From NCBI GenBank assembly GCA_036494715.1, contig DASXNY010000050.1:1-64000 (forward strand): a stretch of 64,000 nucleotides of DNA. Reading direction: 5' to 3'. Made by a program: the position numbers and the translations under genes. Positions 8,217-16,819 of the stretch are shown piece by piece; position 1 is the first letter of the stretch, and the number at the start of each line of letters is the position of its first letter. The notes beneath the pieces are model-generated. The model made no database searches. It saw only the letters and a list, made by a program, of their open reading frames with translations, and was not told where the DNA came from. The DNA is from JAICJR01 sp036494715 (GTDB lineage: Bacteria; Actinomycetota; Thermoleophilia; Solirubrobacterales; Thermoleophilaceae).

Positions 8217-8984
8217 ATGGCCCGCGTCGACCCCACCGCGCCCGCAGCCAGCCAGGACCACGCCGTCCTGGTGGCTCGAGGGGTTTCGCGCCGCTACGGG
8301 CAGGGCGACGCCGCCGTCGACGCGCTGCTCGATGTGGACGTCTCGATCGAGCGCGGCCGGCTCACGGCGGTGATGGGTCCGTCGGGCTCAGGCAAGTCCA
8401 CCCTGATGCACATCCTCGCCGGCCTCGACCGCCCGACCGCCGGCACCGTGACGATCGACGGCACCGACATCACCAAGCTCGACGACGACGACCTGACCCG
8501 CCTGCGGCGCGACCACATCGGCTTCGTCTTCCAGTTCTTCAACCTGCTGCCGATGCTCGATGCGCAGGAGAACATCGAGCTCCCACTGGCGATCGCCGGC
8601 CACCATCCGGACCAGGCGTGGTTCGACGAGGTGGTTCAGCGTACGCACCTCGGTGACCGCCTGACCCACCGCCCGTCGGAGCTCTCCGGCGGCCAGCAGC
8701 AGCGCGTGGCGATCGCGCGCGCCCTGATGAGCAAGCCGAGCGTGCTGTTCGCCGACGAGCCCACCGGCAACCTCGACTCCGCGGCCAGCGGCGAGATCCT
8801 CGACCTGCTGCGGCGCGCGGTGGACGAGTCCGGCCAGACGGTCGTGATGGTCACCCACGACCCATACGCGGCGGCCATCGCCGACCGCATCCTGTTCCTA
8901 GAGGATGGGCGGATCGTGCGCGAGCTGAAGGGCGCGGGCGCCGACGACATCATCGCGACGATGAAGGAGCTCGAGACCCGGTGA
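8217..8984 (+). CDS. ABC exporter ATPase, MacB/LolD family
   Basis: 255 residues. Walker A GPSGSGKST (54-62), Q-loop in FVFQFFNLLP, signature LSGGQQQR (156-163) and Walker B LFADEPT (178-184) are all intact, as is the H-loop in VMVTHDP. It powers the FtsX-type permease encoded immediately downstream, with ATG-stop overlap GTGA at 8981. Members of this family extrude peptides, lipids or lipoproteins, or act as mechanotransducers rather than transporters; nothing here identifies the substrate. Confidence 0.95.
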   Translation: MARVDPTAPAASQDHAVLVARGVSRRYGQGDAAVDALLDVDVSIERGRLTAVMGPSGSGKSTLMHILAGLDRPTAGTVTIDGTDITKLDDDDLTRLRRDHIGFVFQFFNLLPMLDAQENIELPLAIAGHHPDQAWFDEVVQRTHLGDRLTHRPSELSGGQQQRVAIARALMSKPSVLFADEPTGNLDSAASGEILDLLRRAVDESGQTVVMVTHDPYAAAIADRILFLEDGRIVRELKGAGADDIIATMKELETR

Positions 8985-11542
8985 TCAGGTTCTCGCTCCG
9001 TGGCCTCGCTTCGCGCAAGCTGCGTTCGGCGCTGACCGCCGTGGCCATCGTGCTCGGCGTGGCGCTCGTGAGCGGCACGTACGTGCTCACCGACTCGATC
9101 ACGAAGGCGTTCGACTCGATCTTCCAGACCGTCTACCGCGGCACTGACGCCACGATCACCGGCAAGAACGCCCTCGACACCGGCGCGAACGACGTCGGTG
9201 GCGGAGCCTCGACGCCGTCGTTCGACGAGTCGCTGCTCGCGCGCGTGCGCGCGCTGCCGGACGTGAAGGCGGCGATCGGGGGCGTGGCGGGCGAGCCGCA
9301 CCTCGTGAAGAACGGCAAGGCGATCTCGTTCGGCGGCGCGCCCAATCTCGGCTTCAGCGTCGACCCGAAGTACCCGCAGTTCCAGTCGCTCAAGCTTTCG
9401 AAGGGCGCCTGGCCGGGGGCGAACCAGCTCGTGGTGGACACGGGCACGGCCAAGCACAAGAGCATCCACGTGGGGGACACGATCGGCGTGCAGGCTCAGG
9501 GGCCCGTGCGCCAGATGCAGGTATCCGGGCTCGTGAAGTTCGGCTCCGCGGGCTCGCTCGGAGGCGCGACGCTGGCGGGCTTCAATGTCGCGACCGCGCA
9601 GGATCTGTTCGACAAGAAGGGCAAGCTCGACGACATCCGAACCGCCGCGCGGCAGGGCGTGTCACCGAAGCGGCTGGTGGCCCAGATCCGCACGGTCCTG
9701 CCGCCCGGCACGCAGGTGAGAACCGGCGCCGAGGAAGCACAGAAGTCGGCCGACTCCACCAACAGCTTCCTCAAGTTCTTCAAGACGTTCCTGCTCGCGT
9801 TCGCGGGCATCGCGCTGTTCGTCGGCAGCTTCGTGATCGCCAACTCGCTGTCGATCACGATCGCCCAGCGCACACGCGAGTTCGCGACCCTGCGCACGCT
9901 CGGCGCCAATAGGCGGCAGGTGCTGCGCGCTGTGCTGCTCGAGGCGGTGGTGGTCGGGCTGCTCGCAGCGGTCGTCGGGCTGTTCGCGGGCTTCCTGATC
10001 GCCAAGGGCCTGTTCTCGCTGTTCGACGCGGTGGGCTTCACGCTGCCCAACAGCGGCATCGTTTTCGAGACCCGCACGGCGATCGTGGCGATCCTCGTCG
10101 GGCTGGTGGTGACCGTGGCGGCCAGCCTGAGGCCGGCGATCCGCGCCACACGCGTCCAGCCGATCGAGGCGGTGCGCGAAGGCGCGACGCTGCCCGAAAC
10201 GAGCACGCCGCGGCGGCGCACGGTGCGCTCGGCCGGGCTCACGCTCGTTGGCTTCGCGGCCCTCTGTTACGGGCTCTTCAGGCCGGGGCTCGGCACAAGC
10301 GGTGTCCTGATCTCGATGGGCGTCGGCGCGCTGATGATCTTCGTGGGCGTCGCGCTCCTGTCGGCGCGCTGGGTGCCGGCGCTCGCGGGCGTGCTCGGCT
10401 GGCCGGCGGTCCGGATCGGCGGCGCCGTGGGACGCCTCGCGCGCGAGAACGCGCGCCGAAACCCGCAGCGCACCGCGTCCACCGCGTCGGCCCTGATGAT
10501 CGGGCTCGCCCTCGTCACGCTCGTGGCGATCCTGGCCGCGGGGATCATCAGCAACTTCAAGGGCGCCGTGAATTCGCTCTTCACCGGCGACTACGTGGTC
10601 ACCGCGCAGAACAATTTCGGCTCGCTGCCGAAGGTGGTGGGCCAGACCGCGACCAAGACGCCCGGCCTCATCTCCGCCGGCAGCGTGCGCAGCGACGAGG
10701 CCAAGATCTTCGGCAGCAACGACCAGCTGACCGGCGTCGACCCCACCATCGGCAGCACGCTCTCGCTCAAGTGGAAGGAGGGCTCGCAGGCCGTATTGGC
10801 GTCGCTCGGCCAGGACGGCGCCTTCACCGACGACGGCTTCGCCAAGACACACCACCTGCACGTCGGCTCGCCGGTGTCGTTCCTCACGCCCACCGGCCAC
10901 ACGGTCCACGTGACCGTCAAGGGCATCTTCAAGCCGCCCGCCGGCGGCTCGCCGTTCGGCCCGATCACGATCTCGTCCGCGCTCTTCGACCGCTCCTTCC
11001 AGCAGCCCGAGAACCTGTTCACGTTCATCAACATGCGCGGCGGCGAGTCCGCCGCCAACCAGGCTGCACTGGAAAGCACGCTGAAGGGCTATCCCAACGC
11101 CAAGGTGCAGAACCGGCAGAAGTTCATCGACAACCAGATCAGTGGCCTCAAGAGCACGCTGAACGTGCTCTACGTCCTGCTGGCGCTGTCGATCATCGTG
11201 AGCCTGTTCGGCATCGTGAACACGCTGGTGCTATCCGTGTTCGAGCGCACCCGCGAGATCGGCATGCTGCGCGCGGTCGGCATGACCCGCCGCCAGACGC
11301 GCCGGATGATCCGCTATGAGAGCGTGATCACGGCCCTGATCGGAACCGTCACCGGGATCGCGCTGGGCATCGTGCTGGGAGCGCTGCTGGCGGCGCGGGT
11401 CAACGAGATCAACTTCTCCGTGCCGGTCGGCTCGCTCATCATCTTCCTCATCGCGGCGGTGATCGTCGGTCTGCTGGCCGCGATCTTCCCGGCCCGCCGG
11501 GCATCGAGGCTGCGCCCGTTGGAAGCGCTTTCGTACGAATAG
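8981..11542 (+). CDS. ABC transporter permease with two FtsX domains
   Basis: 853 residues. A membrane anchor near 17-37 precedes a first extracytoplasmic MacB-PCD-like domain (about 45-265) and a first FtsX bundle (about 270-395). A further hydrophobic pair follows (415-460), then a second anchor (about 500-525), a second extracytoplasmic domain (530-715) and a final FtsX bundle (720-845). This fused two-bundle layout means one polypeptide can form the membrane part with the dimeric ATPase. It is translationally coupled to the ATPase. A specific cargo is not evident. Confidence 0.92.
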   Translation: MIRFSLRGLASRKLRSALTAVAIVLGVALVSGTYVLTDSITKAFDSIFQTVYRGTDATITGKNALDTGANDVGGGASTPSFDESLLARVRALPDVKAAIGGVAGEPHLVKNGKAISFGGAPNLGFSVDPKYPQFQSLKLSKGAWPGANQLVVDTGTAKHKSIHVGDTIGVQAQGPVRQMQVSGLVKFGSAGSLGGATLAGFNVATAQDLFDKKGKLDDIRTAARQGVSPKRLVAQIRTVLPPGTQVRTGAEEAQKSADSTNSFLKFFKTFLLAFAGIALFVGSFVIANSLSITIAQRTREFATLRTLGANRRQVLRAVLLEAVVVGLLAAVVGLFAGFLIAKGLFSLFDAVGFTLPNSGIVFETRTAIVAILVGLVVTVAASLRPAIRATRVQPIEAVREGATLPETSTPRRRTVRSAGLTLVGFAALCYGLFRPGLGTSGVLISMGVGALMIFVGVALLSARWVPALAGVLGWPAVRIGGAVGRLARENARRNPQRTASTASALMIGLALVTLVAILAAGIISNFKGAVNSLFTGDYVVTAQNNFGSLPKVVGQTATKTPGLISAGSVRSDEAKIFGSNDQLTGVDPTIGSTLSLKWKEGSQAVLASLGQDGAFTDDGFAKTHHLHVGSPVSFLTPTGHTVHVTVKGIFKPPAGGSPFGPITISSALFDRSFQQPENLFTFINMRGGESAANQAALESTLKGYPNAKVQNRQKFIDNQISGLKSTLNVLYVLLALSIIVSLFGIVNTLVLSVFERTREIGMLRAVGMTRRQTRRMIRYESVITALIGTVTGIALGIVLGALLAARVNEINFSVPVGSLIIFLIAAVIVGLLAAIFPARRASRLRPLEALSYE

Positions 11543-11549
11543 GCGCCGG

Positions 11550-12533
11550 CTAGTCGGCGACTTCGAGCACGACTTTCCCCAGCGCGCCGCGTTCCTCGAT
11601 CAGGCGCATTGCGTCGCCCGCCTGCTCGAGCGGAAAGCGGGCGCCGACGATTGGGCGGACGTGGCCTGCGCGGATCATGGCGTCGAGCTCGTCGGCGAGC
11701 GTGCGGGTGAAGTCCGGCTTGCTCAACACGTAGGCGCCCCAACCCGCGCCGACGACGTCGATGTTGTTGAGCAGCAGCCGGTTGACCTTGACCTCGGGGA
11801 TCGAGCCGCCGCTGAAGCCCACTACCACGGCGCGGCCTTCCTCACGCAGGGAGCGCAGGCTGTCGGTGAAGCGGTCGTGGCCGACGGGGTCGAGCACGAC
11901 GTCGACGCCGCCGCCCGAGAGCCCCTGCGCCTGGTCCTTCCAGTCGGCGTCCGAGCGGACCACGTGATCGGCGCCCGCGTCGCGCGCCACCTGCTCCTTC
12001 TCGTCGCTCGACACGACCGCGATCGTCTGCGCGCCCAGCGCCTTCGCGATCTGCAGCGAGGCTGTGCCCACCCCGCCCGCGGCGCCGTGCACGAGCACCC
12101 ACTCGCCCTCGGCGAGCCGGCCGCGGTACTTCAGCGCGAACAACGACGTGTGGTAGTTGAGGACGAGCGCCGCGCCCTGGGCGAAGTCGAGCTCGTCGGG
12201 CAGCGAGAAGGTCATCGCGGGGGGCGCGACCGCGCGCTCGGCCATCGCGCCGAGCAACGTCATCGCCGCCACGCGCTGGCCGGGCTCGAAGAATGGGTCC
12301 GAGCTCTCCACCACGACGCCCGACAGCTCGGCGCCCGGGACGAACGGCAGGTCGGGTTTGAACTGATACAGCCCGCGCGACTGGAGCACGTCTGGAAAGG
12401 AGACCGCGGCGGCCTTGACGTCGATCAGCACGCCGTGGCCCGGGCTCGAAAAATGGCTCGCCTCGGGCTCCGGCGCGTCGACGACCTTTAGGGCGTCCGG
12501 CCCGTCCAGCTCCTCGATCTGAAGCGCGCGCAT
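11550..12533 (-). CDS. NADPH:quinone oxidoreductase family MDR protein
   Basis: 327 residues from the ATG at 12533. The GroES-like domain (about 30-125) contains FVPGAELSG, and the Rossmann fold contains the VHGAAGGVGTASLQIAK glycine motif; no zinc ligands are seen. This is the crotonyl/quinone reductase branch, reducing quinones or enoyl compounds with NADPH. It follows the fumarylacetoacetase-fold gene by 13 bases, suggesting a shared catabolic operon. The upstream frame extension to 12650 lies inside the neighbour and has no homology. Its 3-prime end meets the ABC permease gene 7 bases away. Confidence 0.88.
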   Translation of the reverse strand: MRALQIEELDGPDALKVVDAPEPEASHFSSPGHGVLIDVKAAAVSFPDVLQSRGLYQFKPDLPFVPGAELSGVVVESSDPFFEPGQRVAAMTLLGAMAERAVAPPAMTFSLPDELDFAQGAALVLNYHTSLFALKYRGRLAEGEWVLVHGAAGGVGTASLQIAKALGAQTIAVVSSDEKEQVARDAGADHVVRSDADWKDQAQGLSGGGVDVVLDPVGHDRFTDSLRSLREEGRAVVVGFSGGSIPEVKVNRLLLNNIDVVGAGWGAYVLSKPDFTRTLADELDAMIRAGHVRPIVGARFPLEQAGDAMRLIEERGALGKVVLEVAD

Positions 12534-12546
12534 GCGAGCGCGAAAG

Positions 12547-13374
12547 CTACAGCGACTCGGCCCTGAAGGTGTTGCGCAGCGTGCCGATGCCCTCGATCTC
12601 GACCTCGTAGACGTCGCCGTCGCCGAGGAAGCGCGGCGGCTCCATGGCATTGCCGACGCCGGAGGGCGTGCCGGTGAGGACGACGTCGCCGGGCTCCATC
12701 GTCATCGCCGTGGTGATGTAGGCGATGAGCTCCGGCACGCCGAAGATCAGGTCGCTCGTGCGGCTGTCCTGGACGGTCTCGCCGTTGAGCCGCCCGCTGA
12801 TAGCGAGATCGGGCGAGGCGCCGCCGAGCTCGTCGGCGGTGACGACGACGGGACCGAGTGGCGTCGCTCGGTCCCACGCCTTGCCGGCCGCGTACTGCGT
12901 GGTGTGGCGCTGGAAGTCGCGCATCGAGACGTCGTTGGCGGCCGCGTAGCCGAACACGTAGTCGCCGGCGGCCTCCGCGCTGACCCGCCGCGCCCGCCTG
13001 CCGAACACGAGCGCCAGCTCGGCCTCCCAGTCGACCTTGGCCGACTCGGGCGGCAGCGGGACGTCGTCGTACGGCCCGGTCAGGGACGTGTGCCACTTCG
13101 GGAACAGCATTGGATAGTCGGGCGGCGGCGCGCCGCTCTCGGCCGCGTGCGCGCGGTAGTTGAGCCCGATGCAGATCACCTTGCCCGGCCGTCCCACGAC
13201 AGGCAGCACCTCGCCGGCCTGCACCTCGCCCCCGGGCTCGATCTCGCCGTTGGCCGCGAGTAGCGCGGGAAGGTCGTCGTAGCCACTGCCGCCGACGGTG
13301 GCCAGCTCGTGGCCGCCGCCGTTCTCGATCAGCACCCTGGGCATGCCGTTCACCTCTGCCCGCGCGAGCCGCAT
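12547..13374 (-). CDS. Fumarylacetoacetate hydrolase family protein
   Basis: 275 residues. The catalytic C-terminal domain begins at VICIGLNYRAHAAE. Metal ligands include the acidic DWEAELALVFG segment, and LTGTPSGVG closes the active site, as in 2-hydroxyhepta-2,4-diene-1,7-dioate isomerases and acylpyruvases. These enzymes cleave or isomerise beta-diketo acids from aromatic or sugar-acid breakdown. It heads a two-gene minus operon with the quinone reductase and is divergent from a flavin monooxygenase gene whose start lies within 30 bases. The exact substrate cannot be assigned. Confidence 0.9.
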   Translation of the reverse strand: MRLARAEVNGMPRVLIENGGGHELATVGGSGYDDLPALLAANGEIEPGGEVQAGEVLPVVGRPGKVICIGLNYRAHAAESGAPPPDYPMLFPKWHTSLTGPYDDVPLPPESAKVDWEAELALVFGRRARRVSAEAAGDYVFGYAAANDVSMRDFQRHTTQYAAGKAWDRATPLGPVVVTADELGGASPDLAISGRLNGETVQDSRTSDLIFGVPELIAYITTAMTMEPGDVVLTGTPSGVGNAMEPPRFLGDGDVYEVEIEGIGTLRNTFRAESL

Positions 13375-13399
13375 GGAGACAGTTTCCTACTCTCAGCTG

Positions 13400-14431
13400 A
13401 TGGACGTCGGCATCTACACGTTCGCGGAGCTGCGTCGAGAGGGCGTCAGTCCCGAGCAGCGACTGCGCGACCTGATGGACGAGATCGAGCTGGCCGACCA
13501 GGTCGGGCTCGACGTGTTCGGCGTCGGCGAGCACCACCGGCCGGACTTCGCCGTGTCGGCGCCGGCGGTCCTGCTCGCGGCTGCGGCGGTGCGGACGAAG
13601 AACATCCGCCTCACTAGTGCGGTCACCGTGCTCAGCTCCGACGACCCCGTGCGGGTGTTCCAGGAATTCGCCACCGTCGACTTGCTCTCCGGCGGGCGCG
13701 CAGAGATCATGGCCGGCCGCGGCTCGTTCATCGAGTCGTTCCCGCTCTTCGGCTTCGATCTCGACGACTACGACGAGCTGTTCGCCGAGAAGCTGCAGCT
13801 CCTGCTCGCGCTGCGGGAGTCGGAGCACGTCACGTGGTCGGGCGAGCATCGGGCACCGCTCGCGGGACAGGGCGTGTACCCGCGGCCGCTGCAGGACCCG
13901 CTGCCGGTATGGCTTGCCGTGGGCGGCAACGCCGCGTCCGCGATCCGGGCCGGCGTGCTCGGCCTGCCGATGGCGCTCGCGATCATCGGCGGCCAACCGG
14001 AGCGCTTCGTGCCGTTCGCCGAGCTGCACCGCCGGGCGGCGGCCGAGGCCGGCAAGGGCGAGCCGGCGCTCAGCATCAACTCGCACTCCTACGTCGCCGA
14101 CAGCTCGCAACAGGCTGCCGACGAGTTCTACCCCTCCTACGCGGCGATGATGAATGCGATCGGCCGCGAGCGCGGCTGGCAGCCAATCCGCCGCCCGGAC
14201 TACGACGCGTTGCGCTCGCTGCGCGGCGCGCTCGTGGTGGGCAGCCCGGACGAGGTGGTCGAGAAGGTCCTCTTCCAGCACGAGCTCTTCGGCCACCAGC
14301 GCTTCCTCGCGCAGATCAGCGTCGGCACGCTGCCGCACGCGAAGGTGATGCGGGCGATCGAATTGCTCGGCACCGAGGTCGCGCCGCAGGTGCGCGCCGA
14401 GGTGGCGCGCCGCGAAGCGCAGGCGGCTTAG
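13400..14431 (+). CDS. LLM-class flavin-dependent oxidoreductase
   Basis: 343 residues with the luciferase-like TIM-barrel signature: GIYTFAEL at the N-terminus, FGVGEHH (42-48), LSGGRAEIMAGRGS, and a PLPVWLAVGG strand. It uses FMN or F420 for oxidation of an unknown substrate. ATG at 13400 gives the family-typical N-terminus; an in-frame ATG at 13373 is possible but would overlap the divergent gene's start codon. A small GCCGTG/CACGGC hairpin lies just after the stop (14450-14464). The second LLM gene follows but has its own promoter-like box. Confidence 0.86.
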   Translation: MDVGIYTFAELRREGVSPEQRLRDLMDEIELADQVGLDVFGVGEHHRPDFAVSAPAVLLAAAAVRTKNIRLTSAVTVLSSDDPVRVFQEFATVDLLSGGRAEIMAGRGSFIESFPLFGFDLDDYDELFAEKLQLLLALRESEHVTWSGEHRAPLAGQGVYPRPLQDPLPVWLAVGGNAASAIRAGVLGLPMALAIIGGQPERFVPFAELHRRAAAEAGKGEPALSINSHSYVADSSQQAADEFYPSYAAMMNAIGRERGWQPIRRPDYDALRSLRGALVVGSPDEVVEKVLFQHELFGHQRFLAQISVGTLPHAKVMRAIELLGTEVAPQVRAEVARREAQAA

Positions 14432-14536
14432 CGCGTCAGCCCGTGGCCGGCCGTGGCGCACGGCGGCCCGACGGGGGTACACCGTGATTCTGATCGCACG
14501 CGGCACAGCGGACCCCGACCGTCCGCACTAGATACA

Positions 14537-14542
14537 TATAAT
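14537..14542 (+). promoter_or_regulatory. Perfect TATAAT -10 box upstream of the second LLM gene
   Basis: TATAAT is conspicuous in this GC-rich sequence and lies 15 bases before the GTG at 14558, implying a very short leader. No good -35 hexamer is seen 16-18 bases upstream, so an extended or activator-dependent promoter is likely. Confidence 0.55.
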
Positions 14543-14557
14543 CGTTACGGTGATTGG

Positions 14558-15724
14558 GTGAGCGAGAACCTGCGCTTCGGCGTCTTTCTGCCGCCCTATC
14601 ACCGGACCGACCAGAACCCCTCGCTTGCTATCCATCGCGACCTCGAGCTGATCGAGACGTGGGACCGGCTGGGCTTCGACGAGGTGTGGGTGGGCGAGCA
14701 CCACTCCGGCGGGATGGAGCTGATCGCATCGCCGGAGCAGTTCCTCGCCGCGGCCGCGATGCGGACGCGCCGCATCCGCCTCGGCACCGGCGTGGTCTCG
14801 CTCCCCTACCACCACCCGTTCATGGTCGCTCAGCGCATCGTCTTGCTGGACCATCTCTCCCAGGGACGGGCGATGCTCGGCGTAGGCCCGGGCGCGTTGC
14901 CGCTCGATGCCGCAATGCTCGGCATCGATCAAGCGAGCACGCGCCCGCGCCTCGCCGAGGCGTTCGACGCCGTCATGGCGCTCCTCCACTCCGACGAGCC
15001 CGTGAGCATCGCGGCCGACTGGTTCACGCTCGAGGAGGCCGAGCTGCACCTCAAGCCGTTCAGCAAGCCGTCGCTCGAAGTGGCGGTGGCGGCGGCGGTG
15101 TCCCCCTCCGGAGCGAAGCTCGCCGGCAAGCACGGCGTCGGCCTGCTCTCGATCGGCGCCACCTCCGAGGCGGGCTTCGAGGCGCTGCGCTCGCACTGGC
15201 GGGTGATGGAGGAGCAAGCCGCCGAGCACGGCGCCACCGTGACGCGGGACAAGTGGCGCCTCGCCGGGCCGATGCACATCGCCGAGACGCGCGAGCAGGC
15301 CTACAGCGACGTCGAGTACGGGCTGCTCGACTGGGCGATCTACTTCCAGCGCGTCGGCGCGGTGCCCCAGCTTCAGATCGAGGGCAGCACCACGCGCGAG
15401 CTGATCGACGTGTTCAACGAGGGCGGCCTCGGCGTGATCGGCACGCCGGACGACGCGATCGCCCAGATCGCCCGGCTGGAGGAGCAGTCCGAGGGCTTCG
15501 GCTGCTATCTGCTGATCGGCCACGACTGGGCGAATCCAGCGGCCACGGACCGCTCCTACGAGCTGTTCGCGCGCTGGGTGATGCCCGAATTCCAGGGAGC
15601 CCTGAAGAGCGTCCGCCGCTCCCGCCGGCATTCGATCGACACGTTCGAGGAGCTGCACGCGGCGCAGGTCGCGGCGCTCGAGGCGGCCAAGGCCCGCTAC
15701 GAGGACGAACGCGCCCGCCGTTAG
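14558..15724 (+). CDS. LLM-class flavin-dependent monooxygenase (limonene/alkanal monooxygenase-like)
   Basis: 388 residues. It has RFGVFLPPYH at the N-terminus, FDEVWVGEHHSGG (47-59), RIRLGTGVVSLPYHHP and QGRAMLGVGPGALP, the pattern of LuxA-related monooxygenases that act on hydrophobic substrates with reduced FMN. The GTG at 14558 is chosen because the barrel starts at residue 5 and a TATAAT box sits just upstream; earlier in-frame codons would put 35 meaningless residues in front. It may act with the preceding FAH and quinone reductase genes in breakdown of a cyclic or terpenoid compound, which is inference. Confidence 0.88.
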   Translation: MSENLRFGVFLPPYHRTDQNPSLAIHRDLELIETWDRLGFDEVWVGEHHSGGMELIASPEQFLAAAAMRTRRIRLGTGVVSLPYHHPFMVAQRIVLLDHLSQGRAMLGVGPGALPLDAAMLGIDQASTRPRLAEAFDAVMALLHSDEPVSIAADWFTLEEAELHLKPFSKPSLEVAVAAAVSPSGAKLAGKHGVGLLSIGATSEAGFEALRSHWRVMEEQAAEHGATVTRDKWRLAGPMHIAETREQAYSDVEYGLLDWAIYFQRVGAVPQLQIEGSTTRELIDVFNEGGLGVIGTPDDAIAQIARLEEQSEGFGCYLLIGHDWANPAATDRSYELFARWVMPEFQGALKSVRRSRRHSIDTFEELHAAQVAALEAAKARYEDERARR

Positions 15725-15743
15725 GCTGGCGCGTACCCAACTT

Positions 15744-15767
15744 GTTCCCGTGTCCAGAACGGGGTAG
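15744..15767 (+). promoter_or_regulatory. SigB/SigF-like promoter candidate before the STAS gene
   Basis: GTTC, 14 bases, GGGTAG. It lies about 127 bases before the STAS start in a 169-base gap. The -35 and -10 are partly embedded in an inverted repeat CCCGT...ACGGG. Confidence 0.4.
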
Positions 15768-15893
15768 GCTGCCCTCTGGCCCAAGCGGCGTCCGTGACGA
15801 AGCTGAAGCTGGTTACGGTCGAGCGGACTTTTCGGATGCTCGTCGCATTTCGAGTTGGACGCTGGACTCCGACGATGAGCCGGAGGTCCGGGA

Positions 15894-16259
15894 GTGTCCC
15901 GCTTGTTGATCCACAGCCACGACGGCACCGGGGATGTCACGGTGTCCGTCGCGGGCGAGATCGATCTCGCCACCGCAGACGACCTCGAGCAGGCTATGAA
16001 CCGGGCGGCCGCCGCCACCACGCGGCGACTGATACTCGACCTGCGGCACGTCGTCTTCATGGACTCCTCCGGAATCGCGGTGATCTTCCGTCAGCAGAAG
16101 CGCGCCCAGGCGCTCGCCCGCCCGCTGATAGTGGTCCGCGGACCGCCCCAGGTGCAGCGCCTGCTCGACCTCACGGGACTGTCCGAGCGTGTGGAGCTGG
16201 TGGACGAGCCTCCGGGCAGCGACGGCCAGCCGCGGCCTGCGACAACATCAGGCGGGTGA
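15894..16259 (+). CDS. Anti-sigma factor antagonist (STAS domain, SpoIIAA/RsbV type)
   Basis: 121 residues with one STAS domain. The phosphorylatable serine lies in FMDSSGIAV (Ser58, the same position as in SpoIIAA). Unphosphorylated antagonists bind the anti-sigma kinase (RsbW/SpoIIAB) and release SigB/SigF. Two sigma factors of that class are encoded in this window (38879 and 62735), although no RsbW-like kinase is. GGAGG stands about 10 bases before the GTG. The last ~20 residues are a proline/glycine tail. The downstream GrpB gene overlaps by GTGA. Confidence 0.9.
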   Translation: MSRLLIHSHDGTGDVTVSVAGEIDLATADDLEQAMNRAAAATTRRLILDLRHVVFMDSSGIAVIFRQQKRAQALARPLIVVRGPPQVQRLLDLTGLSERVELVDEPPGSDGQPRPATTSGG

Positions 16260-16819
16260 ACCGCGACGTGCGCAACGCAGAACTCGACGAGATCCTCATC
16301 GGCGGCCGCGAGCCGGCACGGATAACGATCGTGGATTACAACCCGGCCTGGCCTGCCCGCTTCGAGTGGGAGCGGGCGCGCATCCTCAGGGCGCTCGGCG
16401 ACGGCGTTGCTGTGCGGATCGAGCACTTCGGCTCGACCGCCGTGCCCGGCCTGGCCGCAAAGCCGATCGTCGACTTGATCGTGACGGTGGCGAACGCTGA
16501 TGACGAGGCTGCATTCGTGCCGGCGCTCGAGCACGCTGGGTACGAGCTGCGCGTGCGCGAGCCCGGCCACCGGATGTTCCGCGTGCCCACCAGGGACGTG
16601 CACGTACACGTCTGGGCGGACGGCGATCCGGAAGTGCAGCGCTCCCTGGCGCTACGCGATCGGCTACGCGCGTCGCCCGAGGACCGGGCCAGCTACGAGC
16701 GGCTCAAGCGCGAGCTGGCCGAGCGCGACTGGGACGACATGAACCACTACGCCGACGCCAAGGACGAGCTGATCGGCGCGATCCTCTCGCGCTCCGAGTC
16801 GAGCCACGGCGTGCGGTAG
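16256..16819 (+). CDS. GrpB family protein (nucleotidyltransferase-like, UPF0157)
   Basis: 187 residues. The hallmark is EHFGSTAVPGLAAKPIVDLIV, a GSxAVPG loop followed by the DxD-like strand of the nucleotidyltransferase fold; VHVHVWADGDPE follows. The biochemical function of the family is not established; it is often fused to dephospho-CoA kinase in actinobacteria. GTG at 16256 overlaps the STAS stop, making a two-gene unit. Its last 73 bases overlap the convergent PhyH gene, an unusually long overlap. Confidence 0.87.
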   Translation: MNRDVRNAELDEILIGGREPARITIVDYNPAWPARFEWERARILRALGDGVAVRIEHFGSTAVPGLAAKPIVDLIVTVANADDEAAFVPALEHAGYELRVREPGHRMFRVPTRDVHVHVWADGDPEVQRSLALRDRLRASPEDRASYERLKRELAERDWDDMNHYADAKDELIGAILSRSESSHGVR

